The translations under genes were made by a program, and so were the position numbers. A stretch of 5,541 nucleotides of DNA from the NCBI GenBank assembly GCA_012837395.1, contig DURF01000117.1, forward strand, positions 1 through 5,541. The letters are read 5' to 3'. Below, piece after piece: positions 1 to 5,541 of the stretch; positions within the stretch are counted from its first letter, which is position 1, and each line of letters starts with the position of its first letter. This DNA is from Acholeplasma sp. GTDB lineage: Bacteria; Bacillota_I; Bacilli_A; Acholeplasmatales; Acholeplasmataceae. The notes under the pieces were generated by a model that saw only the letters and a program-made list of their open reading frames with translations, had not been told where the DNA came from and ran no database searches.

Positions 1-743
1 ATAGTATAATTCATCAATCCATAGTGTTCTTTAATAAAAGTTCCATCAAGTTTTCTCATGTCACCTTTCTTTGCTGGTAAGTAATTACTTAAAAAATCAC
101 TAAAGTTTCTTTCACCAATAAAACAAATACCAGTTGAATCTTTTTTAGTTGCTGTTGCAAGATTTTCTCTTATAGCAATTTCTCTTACTTCTTGTTTAGT
201 TAATTTTCCAAGTGGAAATAAAACATTTTTTAATTGTTTTGTTTCTAGTTGTGATAAGAAGTATGTTTGATCTTTATTACTATCTTTAGCGCGTAATAAA
301 ACAGGCTCATCATTACTATGATCAATACTTGCATAATGTCCCATGGCGATATAATCAAAATCTAATTCTTGAGCGTGTTTAATAAATGCTTTAAATTTAA
401 TTTCATTATTACATAAAATATCAGGATTAGGTGTTCTATTCTTTTTATATTCATCTAAAAAGTATGTAAATACTTCATCCCAATACTCTTTAATAAAATC
501 TACTCGATGTAGTTTAATATTTAATTGTGTAGCAACTCTTAAAGCGTCTTGATAATCAAGTTCTTGTTCACAAACTTCATTAAATGCGGTTGGATTTCCT
601 TTAAAATCTTGATTTAGAGTTGAATCCCAATTACGCATAAAAATAGCTTCAACATTATAGCCTTGTTCTTTTAAAAGATATGCTGCTACACTTGAGTCAA
701 CTCCGCCTGAGAGTCCTATTATAACTTTTTTATTTTTATTCAT
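1..743 (-). CDS. mnmA: tRNA-specific 2-thiouridylase MnmA (C-terminus cut by window edge)
   Basis: MnmA activates U34 of tRNA(Lys), tRNA(Glu) and tRNA(Gln) with ATP and replaces the 2-oxygen by sulfur delivered as a persulfide; it acts in the cytoplasm. The window gives the first 247 residues; the family is usually about 360, so roughly the last third lies beyond position 1. Visible motifs are the PP-loop SGGVDSS (residues 12-18), FMRNWD (35-40), [12 protein letters not shown] with catalytic Cys111, GHYA (135-138) and GICFIG with the second catalytic Cys207. Both cysteines and their spacing match the family (Cys102 and Cys199 in E. coli). The ATG at 741-743 is preferred: AGAAAGTGA lies just upstream as a weak ribosome binding site. 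An in-frame GTG at 750-752, overlapping the nadE stop, is a less likely start. The gene begins 5 nt after nadE and no separate promoter is evident, so it is probably the third gene of a nadD-nadE-mnmA operon. The identification is very secure. Confidence 0.97.
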   Translation of the reverse strand, partial: MNKNKKVIIGLSGGVDSSVAAYLLKEQGYNVEAIFMRNWDSTLNQDFKGNPTAFNEVCEQELDYQDALRVATQLNIKLHRVDFIKEYWDEVFTYFLDEYKKNRTPNPDILCNNEIKFKAFIKHAQELDFDYIAMGHYASIDHSNDEPVLLRAKDSNKDQTYFLSQLETKQLKNVLFPLGKLTKQEVREIAIRENLATATKKDSTGICFIGERNFSDFLSNYLPAKKGDMRKLDGTFIKEHYGLMNYT

Positions 744-748
744 TTCAA

Positions 749-2596
749 TCACTTTCTTACTAAATCAGAAGGTAATTTAAAAGTGTATCTTGGTGATAAA
801 CTAATTTCAAACACTTTTGGTCCTTCTGGCATAACTGTTCTTTTAAAGGCTTGATTGTAAAATCTGTTAATAAATCTATTAACATAATTACTTGCCTCAA
901 TATTTGATATTTCAAAGCTAGTTTCAACTAGCCAAATTAATTGTTCTAATTCAAGACCACACTCTAAATGATAATGCATAATAAAATCATTTATTTCATA
1001 TGAACCAATAATTGATTCAGTTGTTTGATCTTCTAATAATTCTGGTGAGATTTTCTTATTAACAATCTTTAATAAAACATCTTTAATGTTTAAATAAAGA
1101 TTGTTTGCATAATAATTAATTAATGCCTTAATTGTTGTCTTAGGTAGACCTGCATTAATTGCATACATACTCATTTGATCACCATTATAAGTCATAAATC
1201 CTAAAGCTATTTCTGATAAGTCACCCGTACCTAATACAAAGCCTGGATATTTATTGGCAAGATTCATTAAAACAAGTGTTCTAATTCTTGCTTGTGCATT
1301 TTCATAGGTTACATCAAGTTCATGATGTTTAATATCTTTTAGATGTTCTTCAACCATATTTTCAATGTTAATTGTTTTTAATTCAAGCCCTAAACCCTTT
1401 GTTAAGGAAATCGCATCTTCCATACTAGATTTAGATGAAACCTTAGCTGGCATTGCTACAACAATTAAATCACTTAAAGGTAATTCTAATTTTTTAAATG
1501 CATTATAAGCAATTAATAAGGCATGAGTTGAATCAAGTCCACCTGATAGACCTAAAATTATCTTTCGGTTAGTTTTAGGAAGCGATAATATTTTTTTAAC
1601 TAAGCTTGCTGTTAATATTTCGTAAATATGGTTTAATTTATTATCATTTAATACATATGGATATAAGTTAATTTTATTACCAAATTTAAAATTATCACTT
1701 TCTTTTATCTCAAAATTAACAACCTGATAAATATCTTTGTTATTAAAACCATTACTGCGATAATTACTATCTTGTCTTCGCTTAAAGTTAATATGAGTTA
1801 TATTAATATCAGCTTCAATAATTGATTCATCATATTCAATTGATGATCCCTCACTTAGAACTTCACCTAGGCTAGCAATAAGTTTTTGTGAACTATATAA
1901 ATGCTCACTAGAAGATTCATAAATCCCTGTTGTTGTATATAAGTATGCTCCTACCTGTCTTCTTGAATGTTCTTTAACAATATTTCTTCTTATTTCGTTT
2001 TTATTAATGAGTTCACTTGATGCCGAAAGATTTAAAATAACATTTGCTCCCGCCATTGCAAGATCATTACTTGGTGGATTAATTTGCCACATATCTTGGC
2101 AAATTTCAACACCGACTGTTATATCTTTATTTAATTCTTTAAACAAGATTTTACCAAATGGCACTTTTTGATTTAATATTTCTACTTCTATAAAGTTAGC
2201 TTTAAAACCTGATTCAAACCATCTTTTTTCTTGATACTCACCATTATTAGGTAAATAATATTTAGGTATTACGCCTAAGATCTTATTTTTTTGAATAACA
2301 ACACCAACATTAAATAAAATATTATTAATTGTTAATGGCATTCCAATAAAAGCAAGACCTTCATGCTTGTTGTTATCTAAGATGTATTTTAACGCTTTTA
2401 AAGAATCGTTAATTATTTTATCTTGAAAAAACAAATCAGCGATTGAATATCCAGTTATTGTTAATTCTGGAAATAAGACAAGTGCTGCTTTAGATTTGTT
2501 TAGTATATTAATAATTTCGTTTTGATTATTTAAAATATCTCCTGCTACTATTTTTGGAGTTACAGCAGCAACTTTTAAAAATCCGTTTTTATACAT
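749..2596 (-). CDS. nadE: Glutamine-dependent NAD(+) synthetase
   Basis: This enzyme makes NAD from deamido-NAD, ATP and glutamine, the last step of NAD synthesis. From the ATG chosen here it has 615 residues, normal for the two-domain form. The N-terminal nitrilase-like glutaminase domain (about 1-270) shows the Glu-Lys-Cys triad: FPEL (Glu44), IPKYYLPN (Lys112) and GVEICQDMW (Cys166). The C-terminal synthetase domain (about 320-615) has the ATP-binding loop LSGGLDS (350-356), GTGDLSE and the segment YNGDQMS...INAGLPKT. The glutaminase domain means it can use glutamine rather than only free ammonia. The ATG at 2594-2596 is chosen because GGAG lies 9 nt upstream; a TTG three codons earlier directly abuts that GGAG and cannot use it. 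The gene overlaps the end of nadD by 8 nt, suggesting translational coupling. It ends with TGA, and the tryptophan codons checked are TGG, which supports the standard code. Confidence 0.98.
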   Translation of the reverse strand: MYKNGFLKVAAVTPKIVAGDILNNQNEIINILNKSKAALVLFPELTITGYSIADLFFQDKIINDSLKALKYILDNNKHEGLAFIGMPLTINNILFNVGVVIQKNKILGVIPKYYLPNNGEYQEKRWFESGFKANFIEVEILNQKVPFGKILFKELNKDITVGVEICQDMWQINPPSNDLAMAGANVILNLSASSELINKNEIRRNIVKEHSRRQVGAYLYTTTGIYESSSEHLYSSQKLIASLGEVLSEGSSIEYDESIIEADINITHINFKRRQDSNYRSNGFNNKDIYQVVNFEIKESDNFKFGNKINLYPYVLNDNKLNHIYEILTASLVKKILSLPKTNRKIILGLSGGLDSTHALLIAYNAFKKLELPLSDLIVVAMPAKVSSKSSMEDAISLTKGLGLELKTINIENMVEEHLKDIKHHELDVTYENAQARIRTLVLMNLANKYPGFVLGTGDLSEIALGFMTYNGDQMSMYAINAGLPKTTIKALINYYANNLYLNIKDVLLKIVNKKISPELLEDQTTESIIGSYEINDFIMHYHLECGLELEQLIWLVETSFEISNIEASNYVNRFINRFYNQAFKRTVMPEGPKVFEISLSPRYTFKLPSDLVRK

Positions 2597-3161
2597 TATT
2601 ATCAACTCCGTATAATTTGTTTTTTAAAATATAATTATAAACATCTATATTTAACCATTCTTTAAAGGTATTAAGATCTTTTCTTATCATCGTTGAATTA
2701 ATCTTTGAATCAAAATAAATTCTTTCATATTGAACATTTAAATATTTAAATTTTTCCATTTCACTATTAACATCAATTTTATCTCGATCAATAATAATTA
2801 ATGGATATGTACGTAATAAATCTTCATATCTAATCCAAGTTTTAAACTCAACTATATTATCAGAACCTGTTACTAAATGAATATTGTTATATGAGTTACT
2901 TAATATATTAAGTGAATTAATTGTGCCATTAAATTTTATTTCATTTTCAAGTTTTGAAATGATAACGCGTTTGTTATCTTTAAAACAAAGCTTTAACATT
3001 TTATAACGATCTTTAAAATCAATTAATTCTTGTTTATTATAATCATTACCTACTGGCAATAAAATAACATTACTTTTTGGATATTTTTCTAATAATTTAT
3101 TAACAATTTCAATATGAGCTAAACTAGGCGGATTAAATGCTCCACCGTAAACAATATTCAT
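2589..3161 (-). CDS. nadD: Probable nicotinate-nucleotide adenylyltransferase
   Basis: NadD joins nicotinate mononucleotide and ATP to give deamido-NAD, the substrate of the NadE encoded next to it. The product is 190 residues, typical of bacterial NadD. It starts with a nucleotidyltransferase signature, YGGAFNPPSLAH (residues 5-16). Later come VTGSDNIVEFKTWIRYEDLL (97-116), resembling the NadD GADxxxxxxxW region, and INSTMIR (154-160), matching the ISSTxIR ATP-binding motif. One oddity is that the usual H/T-x-G-H reads SLAH, so the first position is Ser and the Gly is Ala. No fused HD (YqeK-like) domain is present. The start at 3159-3161 is chosen because GGTGG lies just upstream and a promoter -10 box (3178-3183) falls between this ATG and an in-frame ATG at 3195-3197. 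A CoaD-type enzyme is less likely given the length, the TWIRYEDLL region and the nadE neighbour. Confidence 0.9.
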   Translation of the reverse strand: MNIVYGGAFNPPSLAHIEIVNKLLEKYPKSNVILLPVGNDYNKQELIDFKDRYKMLKLCFKDNKRVIISKLENEIKFNGTINSLNILSNSYNNIHLVTGSDNIVEFKTWIRYEDLLRTYPLIIIDRDKIDVNSEMEKFKYLNVQYERIYFDSKINSTMIRKDLNTFKEWLNIDVYNYILKNKLYGVDNNV

Positions 3162-3174
3162 AATAACCACCGTT

Positions 3175-3193
3175 TTAATTATAACATAATTAA
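3175..3193. repeat. 8-3-8 perfect inverted repeat over the nadD promoter (candidate operator)
   Basis: The plus strand reads TTAATTATAACATAATTAA: two perfect 8-bp arms around a 3-bp spacer. It covers the whole -10 element of nadD, where a repressor would block transcription, and lies beside a divergent Fur/PerR-family gene. It matches the published Per box consensus TTATAATNATTATAA only partly (about 9 of 14 positions by eye). In DNA this AT-rich an 8-bp palindrome can arise by chance, so the regulatory role is only a hypothesis. Confidence 0.3.
3178..3186 (-). promoter_or_regulatory. Extended -10 promoter of nadD-nadE-mnmA
   Basis: On the minus strand this reads TGTTATAAT, a perfect extended -10 element (TGN plus TATAAT). 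The region 17 bp upstream has no recognisable -35 box (CACTCA), which extended -10 promoters can tolerate. Transcription would start near 3171-3173, only about 10 nt before the nadD ATG, so GGTGG would lie at the mRNA 5' end. The assignment rests on sequence match only. Confidence 0.6.
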
Positions 3194-3232
3194 GCATAAA
3201 TGAGTGATTTACTACAATAATAAAACTAAAAT

Positions 3233-3241
3233 TGATATAAT
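3233..3241 (+). promoter_or_regulatory. Extended -10 promoter of the Fur/PerR-family gene
   Basis: TGATATAAT is a perfect extended -10 element (TG at 3233-3234, TATAAT at 3236-3241). No good -35 box is found at 16-18 bp. A start near 3248 would give a leader of about 26 nt. TATAA at 3236-3240 and TTATA at 3245-3249 form a small inverted repeat that could bind a dimeric regulator such as the gene's own product, but it is short and AT-only. Confidence 0.55.
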
Positions 3242-3254
3242 TATTTATAGATTG

Positions 3255-3265
3255 AAAGGAAAGGA
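3255..3265 (+). promoter_or_regulatory. Tandem ribosome binding site of the Fur/PerR-family gene
   Basis: AAAGGAAAGGA holds two overlapping copies of AAAGGA. The downstream copy ends 8 nt before the ATG at 3274, good spacing for initiation, and it fixes the start codon. Confidence 0.7.
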
Positions 3266-3273
3266 TTTTTAAT

Positions 3274-3699
3274 ATGAGTAATCTAGATAAATATTTTCAA
3301 AAAATAAGAAAACGCGGACATAGATTAACTAATAATAGGGTTGCTATTATCGAAATATTAGAAAACCAACATTTAAACTTTAAAGAATTGCAAAAAGAAC
3401 TTAATAAACGTGGTTTTCATAATGTTTCATCAATTTATAACAATCTAGATTTTTTAGTACGCGAAAACATTATTGTTGAATTATATATTGGAAATACTAA
3501 ATATTATGATTTAGCTGCTTTTAACCCTGGACATGATGATGATAATCATATACATATAATTGATCATAAAACAAATAAAATTAATGATTTAGTTAGTAAT
3601 GAAATATTTGACTTTATTAAAAATCATCCTGATTTAAAAGATATAAATCCCGATTATATTAGAATAATAATTGGCAAAAATTCCAATAGAAACAATTAA
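3274..3699 (+). CDS. Fur/PerR-family transcriptional regulator without structural zinc cysteines
   Basis: This 141-residue protein looks like a DNA-binding Fur-family repressor that senses metal or peroxide in the cytoplasm. The N-terminal winged-helix region (about 1-75) includes RKRGHRLTNNR (12-22) and the recognition-helix segment NVSSIYNNLDFL (50-61), close to the PerR SVATVYNNL. The dimerisation region follows, with KYYDL, HDDDNHIHIID and TNKINDL. By my alignment to B. subtilis PerR, His33, Asp79, His92, His94 and Asp105 match regulatory metal ligands H37, D85, H91, H93 and D104. An Asp rather than Glu at the last position favours PerR-like over Fur-like. The two CxxC motifs of the structural zinc site are absent: the first pair aligns with Asp97 and Thr100, and the C-terminus has none. 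The protein contains no cysteine. The gene is transcribed divergently from nadD and converges on rsmH. Family membership is secure; the sensed signal is not. Confidence 0.9.
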   Translation: MSNLDKYFQKIRKRGHRLTNNRVAIIEILENQHLNFKELQKELNKRGFHNVSSIYNNLDFLVRENIIVELYIGNTKYYDLAAFNPGHDDDNHIHIIDHKTNKINDLVSNEIFDFIKNHPDLKDINPDYIRIIIGKNSNRNN

Positions 3700-3725
3700 A
3701 AACAGAGTTTAAACTCTGTTTTTTT
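3698..3725. terminator. Bidirectional terminator between the Fur/PerR-family gene and rsmH
   Basis: The core AACAGAGTTTAAACTCTGTT (3701-3720) is a perfect palindrome. With the flanking A and T tracts the complementary arms reach 13 bp (3698-3710 and 3711-3723). The plus strand continues into a run of seven T and the minus strand into a run of five T, so it can end transcription of both converging genes. It starts inside the regulator's stop codon and, on the other side, includes the stop and the last codons of rsmH. Confidence 0.88.
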
Positions 3726-4611
3726 GTGCAACTCTTAATTTTGCAGATTTGCTTCTACTATTGTTTTCTAATTCTTCTTTTGAAGGAAGAATTGGTTTTC
3801 TAGTAATAATTTTAAGCGCTGGTTTTGGAAGATTAATAATGGGTATATTTTTTGGAATATCTATACTTGAATTATCTTTATAAAAATGTTTAACTATCCG
3901 GTCTTCTAAAGAATGAAAAGTTATAATAACTAATCTTCCTTCTGGGTTTAGTAAACCTAGAGATTGTTCCAAAAGTAATTCTAAAACTTTAAGTTCGTCA
4001 TTTACTGCGATTCTTAAAGCTTGAAATACTTTTTTAGCTGAATGACCTTTTCTTTTATAATTAACTTTATCACATATATTTACTAAATCAAAAGTTGTGT
4101 TAAGTGGTCTATTTTTAATAATTTCATTTGTTATTTTAAAACTATTTTCTTCATCGCCATATTTAAAAAATATCGTTGATAATTCTTCTTTTGAATATGT
4201 ATTAAGAATCTCTTTTGCAGTTAGTGTTTGATTAGAATTCATTCTCATATCTAAATTCGTATCTTTTAAATATGTAAATCCTCGTGATTCATCATCAATT
4301 TGAAATGAAGACATCCCTAAATCTAATAATATTCCATCAACTTTTTTGATATTTCTTTTGAGAAGTTCTTCTTTTATATTTGAAAAATTACTATGGATGA
4401 TAGTTTTGTTGGAATAATTTTCTAAACGTTTAGATGCTTTTTTAATCGCATATTCATCTTGATCAAAAGCAAACAAATGGCCCTGTTCTAATTTTTTTAA
4501 AATTAGTTCACTATGACCACCGCCACCTAATGTTCCATCAACATAAATCCCATTAGGTTTAATATTTAAATATTCAATTGATTCATTCAATAAAACTGTT
4601 TCATGTTTCAT
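3709..4611 (-). CDS. rsmH: 16S rRNA (cytosine(1402)-N4)-methyltransferase RsmH (MraW)
   Basis: RsmH uses S-adenosylmethionine to methylate N4 of C1402 in 16S rRNA, in the decoding centre of the 30S subunit. The product is 300 residues, near the family norm of about 310. Motifs in order are the SAM-binding VDGTLGGGGHS (24-34), FAFDQD (47-52), DGILLDLGMSSFQID (92-106) with RGFTY, FQALRIAVNDEL (196-207), ITFHSLEDRIVKHF (230-243) and the C-terminal NSRSKSAKLRVAQK. The ATG at 4609-4611 is supported by GAGG 8 nt upstream. In most bacteria this gene sits in the cell-wall/division (dcw) cluster after mraZ and before ftsL. Here neither neighbour is present: rpmF lies upstream and a convergent regulator lies downstream, so it is probably a one-gene transcript with its own promoter. 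Its final four sense codons (KNRV) and the stop are read through the terminator palindrome. Confidence 0.98.
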   Translation of the reverse strand: MKHETVLLNESIEYLNIKPNGIYVDGTLGGGGHSELILKKLEQGHLFAFDQDEYAIKKASKRLENYSNKTIIHSNFSNIKEELLKRNIKKVDGILLDLGMSSFQIDDESRGFTYLKDTNLDMRMNSNQTLTAKEILNTYSKEELSTIFFKYGDEENSFKITNEIIKNRPLNTTFDLVNICDKVNYKRKGHSAKKVFQALRIAVNDELKVLELLLEQSLGLLNPEGRLVIITFHSLEDRIVKHFYKDNSSIDIPKNIPIINLPKPALKIITRKPILPSKEELENNSRSKSAKLRVAQKNRV

Positions 4612-4619
4612 AATTTCTA

Positions 4620-4637
4620 CCTCAATTTATTTTACCA
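4620..4637 (-). promoter_or_regulatory. rsmH promoter and ribosome binding site
   Basis: The minus strand has TGGTAAAAT (4629-4637), an extended -10 element with one mismatch to TATAAT, then GAGG (4620-4623), 8 nt before the ATG. There is no clear -35 box. The predicted start near 4621-4623 gives a leader of only about 11 nt. This promoter follows directly after the rpmF terminator, which supports separate transcription of rsmH. Confidence 0.5.
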
Positions 4638-4654
4638 TATTTTAGATGATAAAG

Positions 4655-4678
4655 AAAAAAGCACCTATGTGCTCTTTC
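4655..4678 (-). terminator. Intrinsic terminator of yceD-rpmF
   Basis: Immediately after the rpmF stop, the minus strand forms GAGCAC-ATAG-GTGCTT with further A-T pairs below, about ten pairs with two G-T wobbles. The 3' arm runs into TTTTTTCTTT. The strong GCAC/GTGC top with a 4-nt loop followed by a U-rich tail is the pattern of a Rho-independent terminator. Part of the U tract is shared with the stem, so its efficiency is uncertain. Confidence 0.75.
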
Positions 4679-4870
4679 TTACTCATCTTTTTTAGATTTC
4701 TTTTCTAAAATAAGTTGACCTTTGTAATAACCACTGTTTGGGGTTACACGATGTGGTAAAGTAAATTCACCAGTATTTGGACAAACAACTAACGTTGGTG
4801 CTTTTAAAGCGTGATGTGAACGCCGTTTTCTTTTTGCTGTTTTTCCGGTTCTCCTAAATGGAACTGCCAT
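4679..4870 (-). CDS. rpmF: 50S ribosomal protein L32, cysteine-poor form
   Basis: L32 is a small basic protein of the large ribosomal subunit. The 63 residues show the family's [20 protein letters not shown] start and LPHRV...SGYYKG end. The zinc ribbon is normally CPNCG followed by CPSCG. Here it reads CPNTG (30-34) and TPNSG (43-47), so of four zinc ligands only Cys30 remains; the others are Thr33, Thr43 and Ser46. Such a protein should not hold zinc, like the known zinc-independent (C-minus) ribosomal protein variants. The ribosome binding site is excellent: AGGAGGTG on the minus strand at about 4877-4884, with AGGAGG 8 nt from the ATG and overlapping the yceD stop. It follows yceD by 12 nt, the common yceD-rpmF arrangement. 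Whether a second, cysteine-containing rpmF exists elsewhere in the genome cannot be seen here. Confidence 0.96.
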   Translation of the reverse strand: MAVPFRRTGKTAKRKRRSHHALKAPTLVVCPNTGEFTLPHRVTPNSGYYKGQLILEKKSKKDE

Positions 4871-4882
4871 TTAATCCACCTC

Positions 4883-5308
4883 CTATAGTTTTAAATCTTT
4901 TAGCTTTTCAAATGCAGGGTGAACAGTTTTTTTATTTTCAACTAATAACTCTTCGTCTTCAGTATAAATTGATAATGGTTTTTCTAAAATTATATGACCA
5001 AATATTATTTCATCTAAATCAATTTCATTTGTTAAGACAAAATCAGCTTCTTTGTGATCTCCAAAGATTAGATTAAGTGGAAACTTTAAATGATGTTTAA
5101 TAGGTTTTAATGTTCGTGTACTTGCCAGTGTTAATTCTACATCAATATTTAAGTCTATTAACAAGTTTTTATCTTGCCATTTTGCAACACCTATAATATT
5201 TGAATCTTCTATTTTAATAATATCATTACGGTCTTTTATTTTATGATTAAAATTAATTTTTTCATTAATATTTAAGACATTTTCAATTAAACTTGGATAT
5301 ATAGTCAT
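4883..5308 (-). CDS. yceD: YceD family protein (DUF177), ribosome-associated
   Basis: This 141-residue protein matches the YceD/DUF177 family, which is usually encoded just before rpmF and is linked to 23S rRNA and large-subunit maturation; its exact activity is not settled. Visible family features are LDLNIDVELTLASTRTLKPI-type strands around residues 50-70, the segment EIDLDEIIFGHIILEKP (95-111) and the C-terminal HPAFEKLKDLK. Many relatives carry cysteines where this one has LASTRTLKP (61-69); here the protein has none. The ATG at 5306-5308 is preferred because AAAGGTGA precedes it at the right distance. An in-frame TTG at 5357-5359 lies upstream of the promoter -10 box and partly within the promoter region, so it is rejected. 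The TAG stop overlaps the rpmF ribosome binding site, implying coupled translation. Confidence 0.9.
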   Translation of the reverse strand: MTIYPSLIENVLNINEKINFNHKIKDRNDIIKIEDSNIIGVAKWQDKNLLIDLNIDVELTLASTRTLKPIKHHLKFPLNLIFGDHKEADFVLTNEIDLDEIIFGHIILEKPLSIYTEDEELLVENKKTVHPAFEKLKDLKL

Positions 5309-5313
5309 TATAT

Positions 5314-5321
5314 TCACCTTT
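5314..5321 (-). promoter_or_regulatory. yceD ribosome binding site
   Basis: The minus strand reads AAAGGTGA ending 5 nt before the ATG at 5306-5308. It decides the yceD start in favour of this ATG over the upstream TTG. Confidence 0.75.
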
Positions 5322-5324
5322 GAT

Positions 5325-5353
5325 ATTATACAAATTTTTATTAGATTAGTCAA
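5325..5353 (-). promoter_or_regulatory. Strong sigma-A type promoter of yceD-rpmF
   Basis: The minus strand has TTGACT (5348-5353), a 17-bp spacer and TATAAT (5325-5330): five of six matches at -35, six of six at -10 and ideal spacing. This is the best promoter in the window, fitting a gene pair that must supply a ribosomal protein. The predicted start near 5318 lies within or next to the ribosome binding site. Confidence 0.85.
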
Positions 5354-5381
5354 GGACAATGTTAAATATTTAAAATGTAGT

Positions 5382-5419
5382 AAAAAAACAGTTTTAACAA
5401 TTAAATTAAAACTGTTTTT
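5382..5419 (-). terminator. Intrinsic terminator of the right-edge gene
   Basis: AAAAACAGTTTTAA (5384-5397) and TTAAAACTGTTTTT (5406-5419) are perfect 14-bp complementary arms around an 8-nt loop. On the minus strand the hairpin continues into a run of seven T, ending at 5382. It lies 5 nt after the stop codon of the gene at 5425. On the plus strand there are five T, so it could also work in that direction, but no plus-strand gene precedes it. Confidence 0.8.
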
Positions 5420-5424
5420 ATGTT

Positions 5425-5541
5425 TTAATTTGTATTAATTGCTCGCTTTAATGTATCAACAATGTATTGTTCTTTTTCAGTTAACACATTTAAATATTTA
5501 TCTTCATCATATGCATAATGATTTCTTAATTCAAATGATAA
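5425..5541 (-). CDS. C-terminal fragment of an unrecognised protein
   Basis: An open frame enters from the right edge and gives 38 residues before TAA at 5425-5427. The segment contains LRNHYAYDEDKYLNVLTEKE and ends DTLKRAINTN; it looks like helical, soluble protein with no membrane segment, cysteine or catalytic motif visible. The stop is followed directly by a strong terminator, which supports a real gene end. In many Firmicutes the gene before yceD is tmcAL (ylbM), but I cannot match this tail to it or to any other family, so no function is given. Confidence 0.7.
   Translation of the reverse strand, partial: LSFELRNHYAYDEDKYLNVLTEKEQYIVDTLKRAINTN

Noticed and set aside
741..751. Mycoplasma genetic code (UGA as tryptophan)
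   Set aside because: Tryptophans checked in nadE and mnmA use TGG, all full genes lack in-frame TGA, and nadE ends naturally at a TGA 5 nt before mnmA.
2597..2605. A TTG start for nadE three codons upstream
   Set aside because: It directly abuts GGAG, leaving no spacing for ribosome binding, whereas the ATG at 2594-2596 is correctly spaced.
3162..3197. A 12-residue N-terminal extension of NadD from the ATG at 3195-3197
   Set aside because: The extended -10 promoter (3178-3186) lies inside it, it has no good ribosome binding site, and the family starts right at the GGAFNPP region.
4858..5076. A 72-codon plus-strand open frame opposite rpmF/yceD
   Set aside because: It lies antisense to yceD and the rpmF start, has no family features and is explained as the complement of a real gene.
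5309..5359. A 17-residue N-terminal extension of YceD from a TTG at 5357-5359
   Set aside because: That start is upstream of the -35 and -10 boxes, so it would not be in the mRNA; the ATG at 5306-5308 has AAAGGTGA at the right distance.
5362..5373. Palindrome TTAAATATTTAA upstream of the yceD -35 box
   Set aside because: It is a 12-bp AT-only palindrome in very AT-rich DNA and matches no operator I know; it is not distinguishable from chance.

Overview
This AT-rich window (G+C is low throughout) comes from a low-GC Gram-positive bacterium. The small compact genes, short intergenic gaps and protein styles suggest Mollicutes or nearby Bacilli, such as the Acholeplasmatales, Izemoplasmatales or Erysipelotrichales side. 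Tryptophan codons checked in nadE and mnmA are TGG, and nadE ends at TGA only a few bases before mnmA, so UGA is read as stop. That argues against the Mycoplasma/Spiroplasma code. The taxon is an inference from style, not from a marker search.

Layout from left to right. Positions 1-3161 hold a minus-strand unit transcribed right to left: nadD, then nadE (overlapping by 8 nt), then mnmA (5 nt after nadE, cut by the left window edge). NadD and NadE are the last two steps of NAD synthesis; MnmA thiolates the wobble uridine of tRNAs. A 112-bp divergent promoter region (3162-3273) separates nadD from a plus-strand Fur/PerR-family regulator (3274-3699). That regulator converges on rsmH (minus, 3709-4611), and the two share a perfectly palindromic bidirectional terminator that includes the last codons of rsmH. 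Further right is the minus-strand pair yceD-rpmF (5308 to 4679), with a strong promoter before it and a terminator after it. At the right edge is the last 38 codons of an unrecognised minus-strand gene (5425-5541) with its own terminator.

Functionally this is core housekeeping: cofactor synthesis (NadD, NadE), tRNA modification (MnmA), 16S rRNA methylation (RsmH), a 50S ribosomal protein (L32) and its usual partner YceD, plus one metal- or peroxide-type regulator. I see no mobile element, CRISPR array, tRNA, rRNA or defence system, and no clearly novel multi-gene system.

The most interesting signals are modest. L32 has lost three of its four zinc-ribbon cysteines. The PerR-like regulator has no cysteine at all, yet keeps all five residues that align with the regulatory metal site of PerR. 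YceD is also cysteine-free. NadD has an altered nucleotide-binding signature (SLAH in place of the usual H/T-x-G-H). Three minus-strand promoters sit so close to their genes that the Shine-Dalgarno sequence would start at or next to the 5' end of the mRNA.
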